Shown: positions 23,125 through 33,689 of the stretch, piece after piece
Layout of the letters: every line of letters begins with the position of its first letter
How positions within the stretch are numbered: position 1 is the stretch's first letter
Assembly (NCBI GenBank): GCA_036362985.1
Contig: JAYGXS010000007.1
Location: 18,668,446 to 18,732,445, forward strand
Reading direction: 5' to 3'
DNA: 64,000 bases
From: Ligula intestinalis
Taxonomy: Eukaryota > Platyhelminthes > Cestoda > Diphyllobothriidea > Diphyllobothriidae
Notes under the pieces: generated by a model
Databases searched by the model: none
Told to the model about the DNA's origin: nothing
What the model saw: only the letters and a program-made list of their open reading frames with translations
Position numbers and translations under genes: made by a program

Positions 23125-24064
23125 AATCTTCAGTATTAAAATTCTACTTAAGTAAGTTTTTCAACTCAAAACACATTGGTAAATTCAGGATGATATTTCA
23201 TAAGTAAGGGGAATCTACTGAGATCTCTCGTCCTCCCCCCTCTCTCATTCCCGTGCTCTGCTATTCAACTACCGCTCAGGAGTTTTGCTTTCTCATGCAT
23301 TCTTCCTCTGATTTCTTACCGCTCTCTTATGATGTCCTGTTATCGTAAAATAAGTAATACAGGAGAATTTACTGAGGTCATGCACTCCGATGATTCATGT
23401 ATCAACCGACTATCGAGTTGGATAGAGTGTAAAAACATCTCAGAAAAAGATGGAAGAGACTACAGCCGACCACTAAGGACCAATGTGAACCGCAACCACG
23501 GATTGCCTCAAATTGCAGCTGCCAATTAGCGCCCACAGTAGACGACTGTATAACTGTGCCAGCAGTTTTGAGATGTTAATGCTTCGTAGCACAGACTCTT
23601 CAGTCAGACTTCGACCTGGGGATTCAATGTCGAATGTTTACTTTTTAAAGTCTTTTCATTTTCCAAAAGAACACATTTCCTTGAAATTACATTTCTTGGT
23701 ATGCCTGCCTTCTAATTTATAAGAATCTCTCACTTTGTTGTGCCATAACTTTCGCGGCTTTACCCGATTGCAGATTTCATATGCGAGCACATTTAAATAC
23801 GCATGGCCGATTGTTCCCTGAGTTGCGGATTTCTGCGAACAAAGGGCCTTTTTACACCTGATGCATGCTTCCTACGGTGTTGTTGCATATCAAACACTAT
23901 TGGCGGATGGTTGTATTACGTATTCATTAAAAGTCCTCAACGATAAACAATGCTTCTATTTTCCCATAGCATAAAATAGTGTATTTGCATACATAATGCC
24001 ATCGACTCATGGTAAAAATCGCTGCTTAATTACTGTACTTATTCTTTATTAATTATTTATGTCC
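23125..24064. other. No recognised gene
   Basis: AT-rich non-coding stretch with short frames (23329-23529, 23513-23722) lacking motifs. Confidence 0.4.
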
Positions 24065-24344
24065 TTGTAAGGGCGACTGCACTTTTAAAGAAAGCATTGC
24101 GTGTCTGTGTGTATTAAGCTGACCAGATTGCCACCATACGTAAACCAGATTCATTGACAGTACTGTACACACGTAAACACTTCAGTCAAATTGCTCTGGC
24201 GCCCTCCACTTTCGGCGCCACGCCACGCCACGCCGCGCAAGGGTTCACATCCTCGAGCTTCTCGAGCTGCTACTCTGGGACAACCTTATTGGAGTAAAGG
24301 CTTAGACGGTTTACCCTAACACCTACAATCATTCAGGCCCTGGT
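24065..24344 (+). repeat. Foldback-family arm (left)
   Basis: It carries TTTAAAGAAAGCATTGCGTG, CTGACCAGATTGCCACCATA, GTAAACCAG, GACAGTACTGTACACACGTAAACACTTCAG and CGGCGCCACGCCACGCCACG. The reverse complement of the same series lies at 25890-26000, giving a possible 1.95-kb element interrupted by LTR-like DNA. CACGC/CCACG is repeated three times at 24221-24236. Confidence 0.5.
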
Positions 24345-25416
24345 TCCTTAGGAGGTGGGAGATGTCTTGGGAAGGCTAGAGTAGAAGGAAGAGTTTATTG
24401 CGTACATAGGACGGAGAATAGATGGAAAGTGTGTTGACTCGCGGATGCCCGCAGTCCGGCTGCTAGGTCGTCAATTCCGGAGTGACTAGAGCATCAGGAA
24501 CCACCAGCGAATGCTTTGTCCCGGGGTCCAATGGGGCTGCTGAAGTCTAGACTAGCGCGTGCGCACGACCTTGAGGTTGGCTAACGCTGGCTAACGCTGG
24601 CTAGCCTGAGCGCGCGTTCGCGCTGAGGAGTATGTGCGCGTCGGTCAAGGACAGTTAGCGCCTAGCCTAGCAGTGGGCGTGCAGGCAGGCTAAAGGCATC
24701 ATGCGTCAGCGACTGGTCTTGGGCTGCAAGTGGCTGCAACAAGGCCACTACAAGTGCTCCCCTCAAAGACCGAAGTCCATTGATGAAAGAAATGGAACGA
24801 AGGAAGGTTAATAAAGGATAGGGAAGGAGGTACATACCAACGGTGGGGTTCGAACAGCTGGTGTTCGTGTGGTTGGCTTGCGAGAGCAAGGTTGAAGGGA
24901 CAGTTGTGGCCTGCATGAGCTTCTGTGGCTGGCATGCGAGAGGCTGGGTAGTGTCACCAGTGCCGCTTGGGAGGAGGAAATGTCATCTCGCGTCCGCGTG
25001 AGCAACTGGGTCTGCGGTAGGAAGAAAGTTCTCTACTACGCGTGCATCGGCATCTTGTAGGAGATTGGTCATCTCGACTAAGTTGAAGGGAGGTTGGTTG
25101 GCTGCATTGAACTTCGATGGCAAATCAGTATGCCATGTTATTGTTCGCTGACACGAGGAAGGGGCACCGTTGGCAGTAGAAGGAGAACGAGAGTTTGGAA
25201 TGGAGCTGTGTGTATTGGCACTCATAGTAGGAAACTGCTCCATGGGATGGGGAAGGAACCAGAGCCAGGAGTCGATGGGCTGTGAACGGCTGAAGATCTC
25301 CGTATCGCTTCGTTGAAGTCAGCCACATCAGAAGTTGATTTGACAGTTCATCTCACGATTGGAGTCACCAGTTATTGGACTTAGGGCTGCAAGTGGCTGC
25401 AACAAGGCCACTACAA
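24345..25416 (-). mobile_element. Small LTR-retrotransposon-like insertion
   Basis: A 33-bp direct repeat starts GGGCTGCAAGTGGCTGCAAC at 24721-24753 and 25384-25416. Read on the minus strand it begins TTGTAGTGGCCTTG, so a TGTAG... LTR-type start is possible. From 24752 the minus strand runs about 400 bp to an AATAAACTCTTCCTTC polyadenylation-type end near 24380, like a 3' LTR. The 5' counterpart at 25416 shares only the first 33 bp. The internal minus frame at 24983-25243 starts MEQFPTMSANTHSS and could be a decayed Gag start, but no domain is certain. Confidence 0.35.
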
Positions 25417-26130
25417 CCTAATCGCCAACTATTTTAGTTACGCCAGGATGCCAGCCTTTGAACGAGCCTCTTTCTGACTTTCTGTAAACAGCATAGTCTG
25501 TAAAAATTGCTGCTTGGTTAGTATACCTAGTCTTTATTGATGTTTTATGTCTCTTTTACTTCCATCTAAAGGTAATGTTTGTTTTGATTTTTTCTCTTTT
25601 TCTTTTGCATACTCTGCTTTATAATGCCCAACTTCTACTTGTTTGCTTTTTAGCACTGCCAACTGATGCTTACCAGACAACAGCCCAGTGCATGTTGTGT
25701 TTGTAGTGGCTGATTAGTGAACTGGAATTCGGACGGCGACGACTCTTTCTAATCCCCTGATTGTCTAAATCCTGGTGTGTGCGTGCCAAGAGGGCCAGGT
25801 CGTGCTGTGGCGCGCGCAGACGGCTTCGTCGGCTTGCCAGCCGCTGCTCCCATCCCACACCAGGTGACCTATCAGCTGGGCGCCGTAGCCATTTGACTGA
25901 AGTGTTTGCGTGCGCACAGTACTGTCAATTCACCTGGTTTACATATGATGACAGTCTGGCCACAGACTGCACACAGACACACATGTTTTTTAAAGATGCA
26001 ATAGAGTTGCGTTTGTCGCCACTGTGCTTGTCAACAACAGAAGTTTCCCCCCCCCCCAAATCAGAATTTAGGGAAGATTGATAAGGCTGGGCAGTGTTTA
26101 TTCTGAGAAAGGGCTTTTAGGGACTCTACA
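25417..26130 (+). repeat. Foldback and R1 repeat segments
   Basis: 25436-25530 is the foldback-family block (AGGATGCCAGCCTTTGAACGAGCC, TCTGTAAAAATTGCTGCTT). 25650-25880 is repeat R1 (CCAACTGATGCTTACCAGAC). 25890-26000 is the foldback arm in reverse orientation. 26025-26110 matches 5170-5250 and includes a cytosine run at about 26047-26057. No gene is seen. Confidence 0.45.
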
Positions 26131-26493
26131 GAAAAAGTTGCTTTACTCTCCTCAAACCAGTTGATGAGTGTGTGGGAATATGTGGGGTTGGGGTGGTCAG
26201 CCAGGGGCCCAATGTTAAGGTAGTGACAGGTCGCACTACCGTCCTCGTGCGGGTGGTGGATATGTCTAGCGTCCTTAGCTGACACTCAGCTCTCACTTGT
26301 TAGTCCCTGGATTTAGGATCTGCCTAGCGGCCACCTCGCGGTAACCGCCTCGATCGGTGGGCGAAACCATGTGAGGTTATACGGTTGTGGTATTATTTTA
26401 CAGCGAACAGAAAGTGGAGTGAACACAGTTCACGTGCAACGTTCAAAATTTCACCCCTCGCGACCAGTCTCTGCCTACCACAATCCCTTCTGA
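26131..26493. other. No recognised gene
   Basis: Flank of the large palindrome. The minus frame at 26061-26285 and the plus frame at 26385-26579 have no domain; the latter runs into the palindrome arm. Confidence 0.35.
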
Positions 26494-26536
26494 TCAGAAG
26501 ACGAAGATGCGATCACTGGAACAAGAGTTTTATTTG

Positions 26537-26576
26537 CCTGACGTTTCGGATTCCGTCGGGAATCCTTAGTCATAGG
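26537..26576 (-). ncRNA. PLE hammerhead-like motif, left arm copy
   Basis: Mirror copy of the motif at 26955-26994, read on the minus strand: AGG/CCT helix I, a seven-pair helix II, GAAA and ACGTC. See the right-arm entry for details. Confidence 0.5.
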
Positions 26577-26954
26577 TAATCGTAAACAGGTCTGAGACAT
26601 GCGCAGATAAGGGGTGATACATGCACAGATTGCACGGTATTTATAGTTCACAGCGGTCACCCACATGCGTACTATAATTGTCAGTTCTTGTAGTCACCGC
26701 TTGAGGTCTTAATTGGTGCGGTGATTGCTCATTAATTGCCACAGCGTTCTTGTCCACCAAACCCGCATCCGACGCGGACAAGAATGCTGTGGCAATTAAT
26801 GAGCAATCACCGCACCAATTAAGACCTCAAGCGGTGACTACAAGCACTGAAAATTATAGTACGCATGCGGGTGACTGCTGTGAACTATAAATACCGTGCA
26901 ATCTGTGCATGTATCACCCCTTATCTGTGCATGTCTCAGACCTGTTTACGATTA

Positions 26955-26994
26955 CCTATGACTAAGGATTCCCGACGGAATCCGAAACGTCAGG
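26955..26994 (+). ncRNA. PLE hammerhead-like motif, right arm copy
   Basis: CCT (26955-26957) pairs with AGG (26992-26994) as helix I. Helix II GGATTCC/GGAATCC (26966-26972, 26977-26983) is seven perfect pairs with loop CGAC. GAAA is at 26984-26987, helix III is the ACGT palindrome (26987-26990), and C26991 is the expected cleavage base. The first core strand reads ATGACTAA instead of CTGATGA plus one base. In one alignment the C3-G8 pair is replaced by A-U. The motif is degenerate or co-varied. Confidence 0.5.
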
Positions 26995-27037
26995 CAAATA
27001 AAACTCTTGTTCCAGTGATCGCATTTTCGTCTTCTGA

Positions 27038-27226
27038 ACTACTTTCTGGGACTCGAATATTCGCTACTATTGGCAACCCTTCTGATCAGTCATCTCGATG
27101 TGGCCGACTCACACAAGATTCCACTGCAACGACGGCCGCGCTCTCAACTCTTCGATGCGGTCCTTTCGCGGGTGGTCGTGCACTTGTCCGACTGTCAACA
27201 TCCTCCAACCTCATCTCGACTACCTC
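27038..27226. other. PLE-terminal flank, no gene
   Basis: It continues from the palindrome without a recognised domain. The overlapping frames here (26865-27326, 27070-27378) are not conserved with any PLE protein segment I can identify. Confidence 0.3.
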
Positions 27227-27835
27227 TATACAAAATATACAATTCCTGCCATCTGGGATTCAACTTCTTCTCTTACTACACGGAACTGGGCGTGAAGATC
27301 ACAGCGGCAAGGGTTTTCCCTACTAACTTATGGCACTGCGATAGATCTACCAGGAAGCACCCCGGGACCCGCCAGTGAGCCGAACCCGTGTGACCATTCC
27401 ATTCCTAAGGGAATTCCTCCCATTTGACTGATGTTCATAGCCTGAGTTCACTTATGCCCGCTAACGGGAGAATAGACCTCTGTAAATTCTACCGACTCTC
27501 ATTTGTAAATCAATGGCGTACCGTCAAGTCTGGGACGCGAATACGTTGGCATTTTATCAAAGCAAGGCACACAGGAAGTCCTGAGGAACCGATGAACACG
27601 TATTACCGGAATGCCGCCAACGTCCAGCGATGTTCAATATGTCCTTTCTGCTAAGCAATTGCACTGTCTGTAATCTAAGTCTATAATTCTGATCCTCGGC
27701 CCCTTCCGCATATGCCCCCCTGTTACATATTTGTTCCGGGCCTGATAATATCAAGGGTTACCGTGGTTTGGGAGGCTGCCAACTGATGCTTATACCAGAC
27801 CACGCCATCAGCTCAGTGCACGTTATGTGGTAAGT
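27227..27835 (+). repeat. 600-bp dispersed repeat, inverted partner at 33755-34360
   Basis: Matching ordered words include CTTCTCTTACTACACGGAACTGGGCGTGA, CGGCAAGG, CCCCGGGACCCGCC, TAGACCTCTGTAAATTCTACCG, GTCTGGGACGCGAATAC, CCGGAATGCCGCCA and ACCGTGGTTTGGGA. The same series runs in reverse complement at 33755-34360. A third, partial copy (CCACTAACGGGCGAATAGACC... to TTGGCATTTTATCAAAGCAAA) is at 30040-30148. The end overlaps repeat R1. No protein domain is seen. Confidence 0.65.
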
Positions 27836-28314
27836 GACTGGGAGTCAGACGACGACAGCTCCTTCGTAGCCCCCGGTTATGCAAATCCTGGTGTGTCTGC
27901 ATGGCTGTTGTGCGCGTGGACTAATTCACCGGCCCTGTCAGCCATCGCACCCACCTCACATCAGACAGGTGGCCTGATGCTGAAGGTGGGGGAGAAAGTG
28001 AGGTCAACGATTCATCGCCCTTTGCCCTTTATAAACAGTCGGACGAGCTTTAAGCTAACATGGTGCGCTAAAAGCCGTGGCTTGGAAGGTTGCCAACTGA
28101 CGGGATAATTCGGACCGCGCAGTCAGATCATTGTGCATTGTGTTGTATTGAGTGACTGCCTGGCAGACTGTGAGTCAGGCTGCGACGTCTCCTTCCTAAC
28201 GTGGCCTTTATGGCACTCCTACTCAGTTGGGATCCGAGCCATCCCCGACTATTTAGTGGCCCACAGTACGCGGACCTGTGCCCTTGCGTGTGGCGCCCAA
28301 CATTGCTGTGTTTG
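27765..28314 (+). repeat. LTR-like repeats R1 and R2 in series
   Basis: R1 opens with GCCAACTGATGCTTATACCAGACC (27779). It is followed by a TATA-like CCCTTTATAAACAG (about 28020) and R2 (GTGCGCTAAAAGCCGTGGCTT at about 28060; GTGGCCTTTATGG at about 28200). The order enhancer-like region, TATA, conserved block suggests that R1 and R2 are parts of one long terminal repeat. Confidence 0.45.
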
Positions 28315-28560
28315 GCGTCCTTGTTCAAGACTGGCTGCCTCAAGGTCATCCATTGCTGCAGTGAATTATCGTAGACGTGCTGACTTGCAGAAACTTGACC
28401 AACGTCCACTCGGAAACATACACACGTGCGTCCAAGTGGTCGCACCATCTCGAACTGCACTTGAAAACGTTCCTTTCCCCCACTCTCGGCCGATACAGCA
28501 TACGCAACCAGACACGACGTCCCTCAGGTAATGCCACACGCACCAATAGGAGAACCTTTG
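28315..28560 (+). repeat. LTR-like repeat, partner of 12330-12660
   Basis: GGCGTCCTTGTTCAAGACTG, CTGCCTCAAGGTCATCCA, CGTGCTGACTTGCAGA and CCCCCACTCTCGGCCG match the minus strand of 12430-12650 in order. It lacks the AATAAA end seen in that copy. Confidence 0.5.
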
Positions 28561-29084
28561 AACCTGTTTCACAATCCTATTTAAACAACTGCCACCACTG
28601 TCTCTCTCGGACACGACCGGACAAAGTCAACACCTATCTTGGCTTTGCTGGTGGCTACTGCCCCTCGAGGCAGCAACTGCTAGTCCTCTGTTCAATAAAT
28701 CCCTCCCAAAGGTGACTTCTGCCTTTTAACGAGGAATTTGGCCTGGAGATTGTAGTGTCCCGAGTACAACCACTAATCAGACGCTGCACCCTCTCCATCT
28801 CCGCTGTTCTTGACTTGTTTTGACAACGGGCCCAGGTGGGAGGGTAGAAAAGAGGGGAGGGGAGGTGGAGCGCGAGTCACTATCCCTGCACCAACCGCTT
28901 GTGGAGCGCACAGCGGACGCAGTCGAAACCTATGGTTGAACTATCAGGTCGGCGTTGGCCTCCCTGGGCCACTCTGGTTTCAAGAATAAAGGCGAATACG
29001 CGAGTGCAGCTTCAGAGGCTATGAAAGTACTGTTTCCCGGTCTATGAAAGGACTGCTTCAGCGACTATGAAAGCACTGAAACAT
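28561..29084. other. No recognised gene
   Basis: Includes short repeat-like sequence near 28800-28870 (TTGACTTGTTTTGACAACGGG) that resembles the end of repeat R2 at about 10640-10670. No domain. Confidence 0.35.
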
Positions 29085-29330
29085 CCGCATAGTTTTGGAG
29101 TCTAGACATGCCGACGGAGGCAAAGAGGGAGGAGGGGGAGGTCGTGTCCGTGACTTGGCTGGAATCGCGCTGTCTCATTGATGACGTATGTCGGAAGCCT
29201 TGGCCCATGGGACAAGAAGACTGCAAAGCCATCAGGTCAGAGTAAAAGCGGTTGGACAATATCATCAAGGATTCGATTGGCGAATGGCCCGACTATTGTG
29301 GAGTGTCGTTGTATGGTAATATCTACTAAA
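29085..29330 (-). mobile_element. LINE-B 3' fragment
   Basis: The plus-strand words CATGGGACAAGAAGACT, ATCATCAAGGAT and TGTCGTTGTATGGTAATATC match, in order, LINE-B at 15075-15200 (CATGGGACGAGAAGACT, CTCATTAAGGAT, GGCGCTGTATCATGTCAGC). No RT motif is included. Confidence 0.55.
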
Positions 29331-29439
29331 AACACACATAGACGAGGAGTCAAACGAAGAAAACCAACGGGACAGTCAGAACCGACACGCTGGCAAGCAG
29401 TATCTTAGATTGCTGGTGTATCTGAAGAATTCGCTTGAC

Positions 29440-29990
29440 TGGTCAGCGACTTTGGGATTGGTGTTGCGACAATCCGCAGACAGCTTATGCGACCTAAAGA
29501 CCCGGTAACCGTTAACCAAAAACCCGGTGTCATTTACCGCATCGACTGTCTTTGTGGTCAAGCCAATTATGTTAGTGAAACCCGCAAACGGCTTCTCACG
29601 AGAATGCATAAGCACGCACTCGCCGTACGACAGAAGGACAAGCTTTCCTTGGTTGCCGCCCACGCATCCATGCCAGGGCGCGGCTTCGACTTCGAACGCG
29701 TGCGAATACTGGATCAGTCAGACGACCGAACTTCAAGCCTGCTGCAGGAAGCATGACGTTCACGCGCAGAGTAAATTAACAGGCCTATCGATCTTCTTGA
29801 TGCCTACCTCACGTTGCACGAACAGATCGATGGCAGAGGTCAAGGGCATGGTCAGAGCTGAGTTAAATACACAGTGAGCTGTATATTTTTTGAATTCCCT
29901 GACAATGAGCTCGCGTGAGAGTTATAAACGTTGGACAGATAAACCACTGGTTCCAGAGAACTTCTTACCGTCTTCTATTCAGTTACCTGG
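29440..29990 (+). mobile_element. Penelope-like element 3' fragment with GIY-YIG domain (subfamily B)
   Basis: The frame at 29487-29756 contains RPKDPVTVNQKPGVIYRID, then CGQANYVSETRKRLLTRMHKH and FDFERVRILDQSDD. It matches PLE endonucleases of the QSNYVGETGR type; the YVG glycine is serine here, so it may be inactive. The 3' UTR (29770-29990) matches the minus strand of 8220-8400 and includes a decayed terminal motif (GTTATAAACGTTGGACAG at about 29920) followed by GGTTCCAGAGAACTTC. The RT part is missing. Confidence 0.75.
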
Positions 29991-30759
29991 GCCTCGCATA
30001 TTCTCGACCATTCAGAAAATTCTTTTTTACATATAAAGCCCACTAACGGGCGAATAGACCTCTGTAGATTCTACCGCCTCTCATTTGTAAATCAATGGCG
30101 TACTGTCAAGTCTGGGACGCGAATACGTTGGCATTTTATCAAAGCAAATGATATGAGATCAGTACATAGCCGATGTGTGATTCGAGATGGCATTCTGACA
30201 TTCTGTCCAACTGTCTCTCCTTAACAGTCCCATCCGGATAGCGTTGGATTGGTGCAGTTGGCAGCTTTTCAAGCCACCCCTCTTAACGCGTCAGCGTATC
30301 TAGGTCTAGGCTGCCCTTTTTGTTTTGTGAGCAGGTGCATTATAATGTTACATTACTAGGTGTCTTTCAATCGGTAAGATCAGCACGAGAATGTGCTTCA
30401 AACAATAGCTACGGTTGCACTGCCACTGGCTACATCCTTCTTAAATGATCATGGCACACACTCAGGGTGTTAACCATCTGCCTCCCAAAAAGGGCTGCGT
30501 GGAAGATGCATCGGAGCTAGATCAGGCCACAACAGGCATCATTATGCGAGATACGTTCCCATAACAAACGCCGCACATGGGGGTTCGTACGTGATGGCAT
30601 GCGTAAGTGCAGACTCAAACCGCACCAACCAGTTGCGGCCGATCCCGCCTCTGGTCTTTTTGATCCTGTCTTGACATCAAGTGCTTCCTCTTGGACTTCT
30701 GATTTTTAGGATCTTGTTTTTCTGCTTGTAGGATTTATGAAGTTATTGAGAGTGACAGT
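29991..30759. other. Repeat fragment at 30040-30148, otherwise no recognised feature
   Basis: 30040-30148 is the third copy of the 27227-27835 repeat. The rest shows no gene or repeat match by eye. Confidence 0.4.
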
Positions 30760-31200
30760 GCAAACAGAATTGTTGTGGCTTAATAGTTGTTGATTAACGT
30801 TCCCTGTTTGTCAACGGAACTCACTTATCCCGCTCTGTTTTGGGGCTCATTCTCATTCTGGCTAGTAGTCTAGACTCATAACACCAGCGGCTGAAGACCG
30901 GAGTGACTAGTTCTGGTTCACTAGTCGTCATATGCCAGTCACACCCAACCCATATTGGTGCTCCATCCGAGGTTCGAGCCCGAGACCTTTTGATCAGAAG
31001 TCTAACGCTCTAGCCATTGAGCCATGGGCTCGTGGTCTTGCCGGTTTGGATTGGGAGATATTAACACTCATTGATAGACGTCCATTGATTTTTAACGGAA
31101 CGCACTATTCCCGCTCTGCCTTGGGGCTCATTCTTGAGTCCCGTCAACAGCCGCATAGAGGCTAGTAGTCTAGGCAGATAGCTGGACAGCTAACGTTCCC
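30760..31200 (-). mobile_element. tRNA-like SINE (SINE2), multi-part copy
   Basis: On the minus strand from 31200 down: tail piece (GGCTCATTCT complement, CGGGAATAGTGCG), leader (GTTAATATCTCCCAATCC), tRNA-like head (about 31035-30960: CATGGCTCAATGG as A box, GGCTCGAACCTC as B box), hammerhead-like module (30940-30896), then the same tail piece again (30860-30790). Having the tail on both sides of one head means at least 1.4 units are joined head-to-tail. Such arrays are expected from rolling-circle or circular intermediates, but ordinary tandem insertion is possible. Confidence 0.6.
30896..30940 (-). ncRNA. Hammerhead-like module (core mutated)
   Basis: On the minus strand helix I is intact (GACTGG with CCGGTC, six pairs including one G-U), at exactly the same 45-nt spacing as the copies at 62201 and 62341. 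The core reads CATATGA instead of CTGATGA and GAAC instead of GAAA, so this copy should not cleave. Confidence 0.45.
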
Positions 31201-33689
31201 TGAACTCGCTTCATAGCGCAGGCAGTACTGAGAACCGACCGTCAGAGCAGATGCTCCCCGAATCTAGTTCCGGTCGTAATTATTAGTCAGACCTGACCAG
31301 CTTGTCAACTTCAGATTCCTTTCTTTAGCATCTTACATCTGATTTTGGAAAAAGCAGACAGAAAATTAAAACCTGAAACCCTTTAGACAGCACGTTTCCT
31401 ACTCATATATTTAGCTGATACAGGGCCTAGAGTATATCAAGGTAATTTGCTATTTGGTGTTGTAAACAGAGTTCATCTGCGCGCTCCCCTGCTTGACTAA
31501 CTCGTTTGTTTGGACGAAGTCTCAGCACCGACTATGGAAGGCGGGTGTCTTCAGCAATTTGCGCTTAATCTCAGTACATGTGTCACATTCAGCAGTACCT
31601 TTGTGGGAAAGGAATTGTTTGTAAACAACACCGCATGGTTCTTTACATAAGTAACTACTTATGGTATTGTGGTTTATTATTATTTAGTTTAATTCATTTT
31701 TAGTTTGTTTTTTGGTATTATTAGTTTTAATTTAGTTAGTTCAGTTTATTGTTAGCTTCAATTAGTTTCAAGTGTATCGTTCAGTTTTGTTGGCTTCAGT
31801 TTAGTTTTGCTTTAGTCTAGTTCGCTCTAGTTTTAGTTTTATTAGTTGAGTTTTGCTTAGTTTTAGTTTTATCGGGATATTTTTTAGTTTTGTTTATTTT
31901 ACTTCCGCCTGATATGCTCCACCCGTATAACCTCTAGTACCACCGGTCTGGTATTCAAAAACGTGGGTTTTTTGTTACTCTGGTAGCCTCTTGTCACACT
32001 TTTATTCATAAGAAGCTTTCTATATTTATTCTATTATTTAGGCATTTCCTGAATTTGCCTTACTCCCCATTTGTTTATGTTGTATTATGAACTGTTACAC
32101 GTGACACTTCAATTGGTTCCACTTACTGCATGCTTGACCTTGGTTCTGCACTAGTCAGCGTACGCAATTAATTCCTTCATAGCGTGACTCTACTTATTTT
32201 GACTTATTCCTAGCGTAGGATCGCACTATCGATCGTCCTTACTCACTTGCAGAATTCCGTTCGGTGAGGCAAGTGAAGCATTCTTTTCAGATTGCACTGT
32301 AAAGTGCATGTGACTGTTGCCCTAGGTTTTCCAGTCAGATATTAAGCAACAGCTCAGTTATAATTAATGCAGTTATGGATTGCTATCCTTCTGAATTAAC
32401 TAGTAAAAATTGTAATTATAAAGTTATTAGGAAATCTCTGAGTCACTTTTTAATCGGTAAATACATTCGCAGATGACTCAGTCTTTGCGCAGAAACTGGA
32501 TACTCTATTTACTGGATTTCAGCCAGTTCTGTTTATTCAGCTGCATCTTCATTTGGGAGTGCAAGGCCATTGCTTGTTTAGGATTGTACCCTGCAAAGCT
32601 GATGCGCAAGTCGTAATTTGCGGTTTCTGTTATATTTTGATTGAATCTGCTTGCGCTTGCAGCTTTTTTCACTGACAATTAACTGTTGCACTGCTTCACG
32701 TTTTTTGTAAAGGTCAAAATCTTGCTCCCGAAGTGGATTGTTTGAGATATGGAAATTGGTTAGCGCATCACATAATGCGAAACCAACCTAATAATGCGCA
32801 ATCATATTGTATGATTGTTCAGCTCATCGATAGATGCGATACATTATCCCCCATAACCGTGTATATTTACGCCGCAAAGTGTGAGCGGTCATCACGTGTG
32901 TTCGAAGTAAAGGTCTTACAGATGTCCTTTAATGACTCTAAGAGAATGGGCAGTAGAAGCTATACCAGTACCAAGGGACTAGTAGGCTATCTGCTAATCA
33001 AAAGAAGAGAGAATAAAGTAAAAATGAATTTCTGCGGTCCGAATCCTCTGTGCAATGGCTAAGTATAGCTTAGCAACCGCTTTGTAGTGATTGGATGACT
33101 GAACTTGCTTCAAAATTAATCTCAATATAGTAACTTCGAAGAAGACAAAGTAGTTCGCTGTAAGCTAAATCCTATAGTTATCAAGTTAATAATTAATAGT
33201 TGATTAAATCCTCACAATTTAATTGGCTATATGCTTAAAAGATTGACCATCGAACTAAAGACCGAGTCACTTCCTTATTCATCAGCCACTGACAAATTAT
33301 CCAGTCCAATACGAAATGGCTTTATTGACCCATTTTTTAAATTGATTTTTCAATTGAGAACTCAATATTTTCTTGGAAGGCCCTAACTGGCTCAGAAAGT
33401 AGCGAGCTGTGTCGTGCCCAATCAAAATGCTCAGTGACTCCAGTTAACGGTCGACAGCTTGCAGCGAACGCCTCCGAGTGAACTTATCCCTTATTCGACG
33501 AGAACTCTGATCGTTGACTAATTATGGATCATGCTGGCAGCATAGATACTGGCTAAAAGCTGTAGCGTTAAGGCATTAGTTGTGCTTAGAGCACTACCAT
33601 CATCAGGCTAAATCCCAGGTTGTATGTATCAAGGCAGATGGCACCAGTTGTTGAAGTTTATTGTGCACACAGAACGCTCACCTGCTGTC
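31201..33689. other. Long gene-poor stretch
   Basis: No protein domain or RNA gene seen. 31670-31910 is a T-rich low-complexity run of TTTAGTTT words. The frame at 32733-33062 (109 codons) is the longest; it has no recognisable motif, no splice or promoter context, and is most likely chance. Confidence 0.45.

Larger units (their letters stand above)
26494..27037. repeat. Near-perfect 262-bp palindrome (inverted PLE terminal repeats)
   Basis: The left arm 26494-26755 and right arm 26776-27037 are reverse complements with only a handful of mismatches by eye, separated by a 20-bp loop. Each arm ends in the PLE terminal block (hammerhead-like motif, CAGGCAAATAAAACTCTTGTTCC). Inverted terminal repeats are known for Penelope-like elements. 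No coding sequence lies inside, so this may be two head-to-head solo termini. Beyond the right arm, 27040-27080 continues with TTTCTGGGACTCGAATATTCGC, similar to 29990-30010. Confidence 0.85.

Noticed and set aside
26047..26057. Homopolymer C run (and G or C runs at 11697, 20080 and 41203) as regulatory G-quadruplex sites
   Set aside because: Single uninterrupted homopolymers inside decayed repeats; they are more likely slippage products or assembly noise than regulatory elements.
32733..33062. 109-codon open frame as a possible gene
   Set aside because: No motif, no promoter or splice context, AT-rich surroundings; frames of this size are expected by chance in 64 kb.
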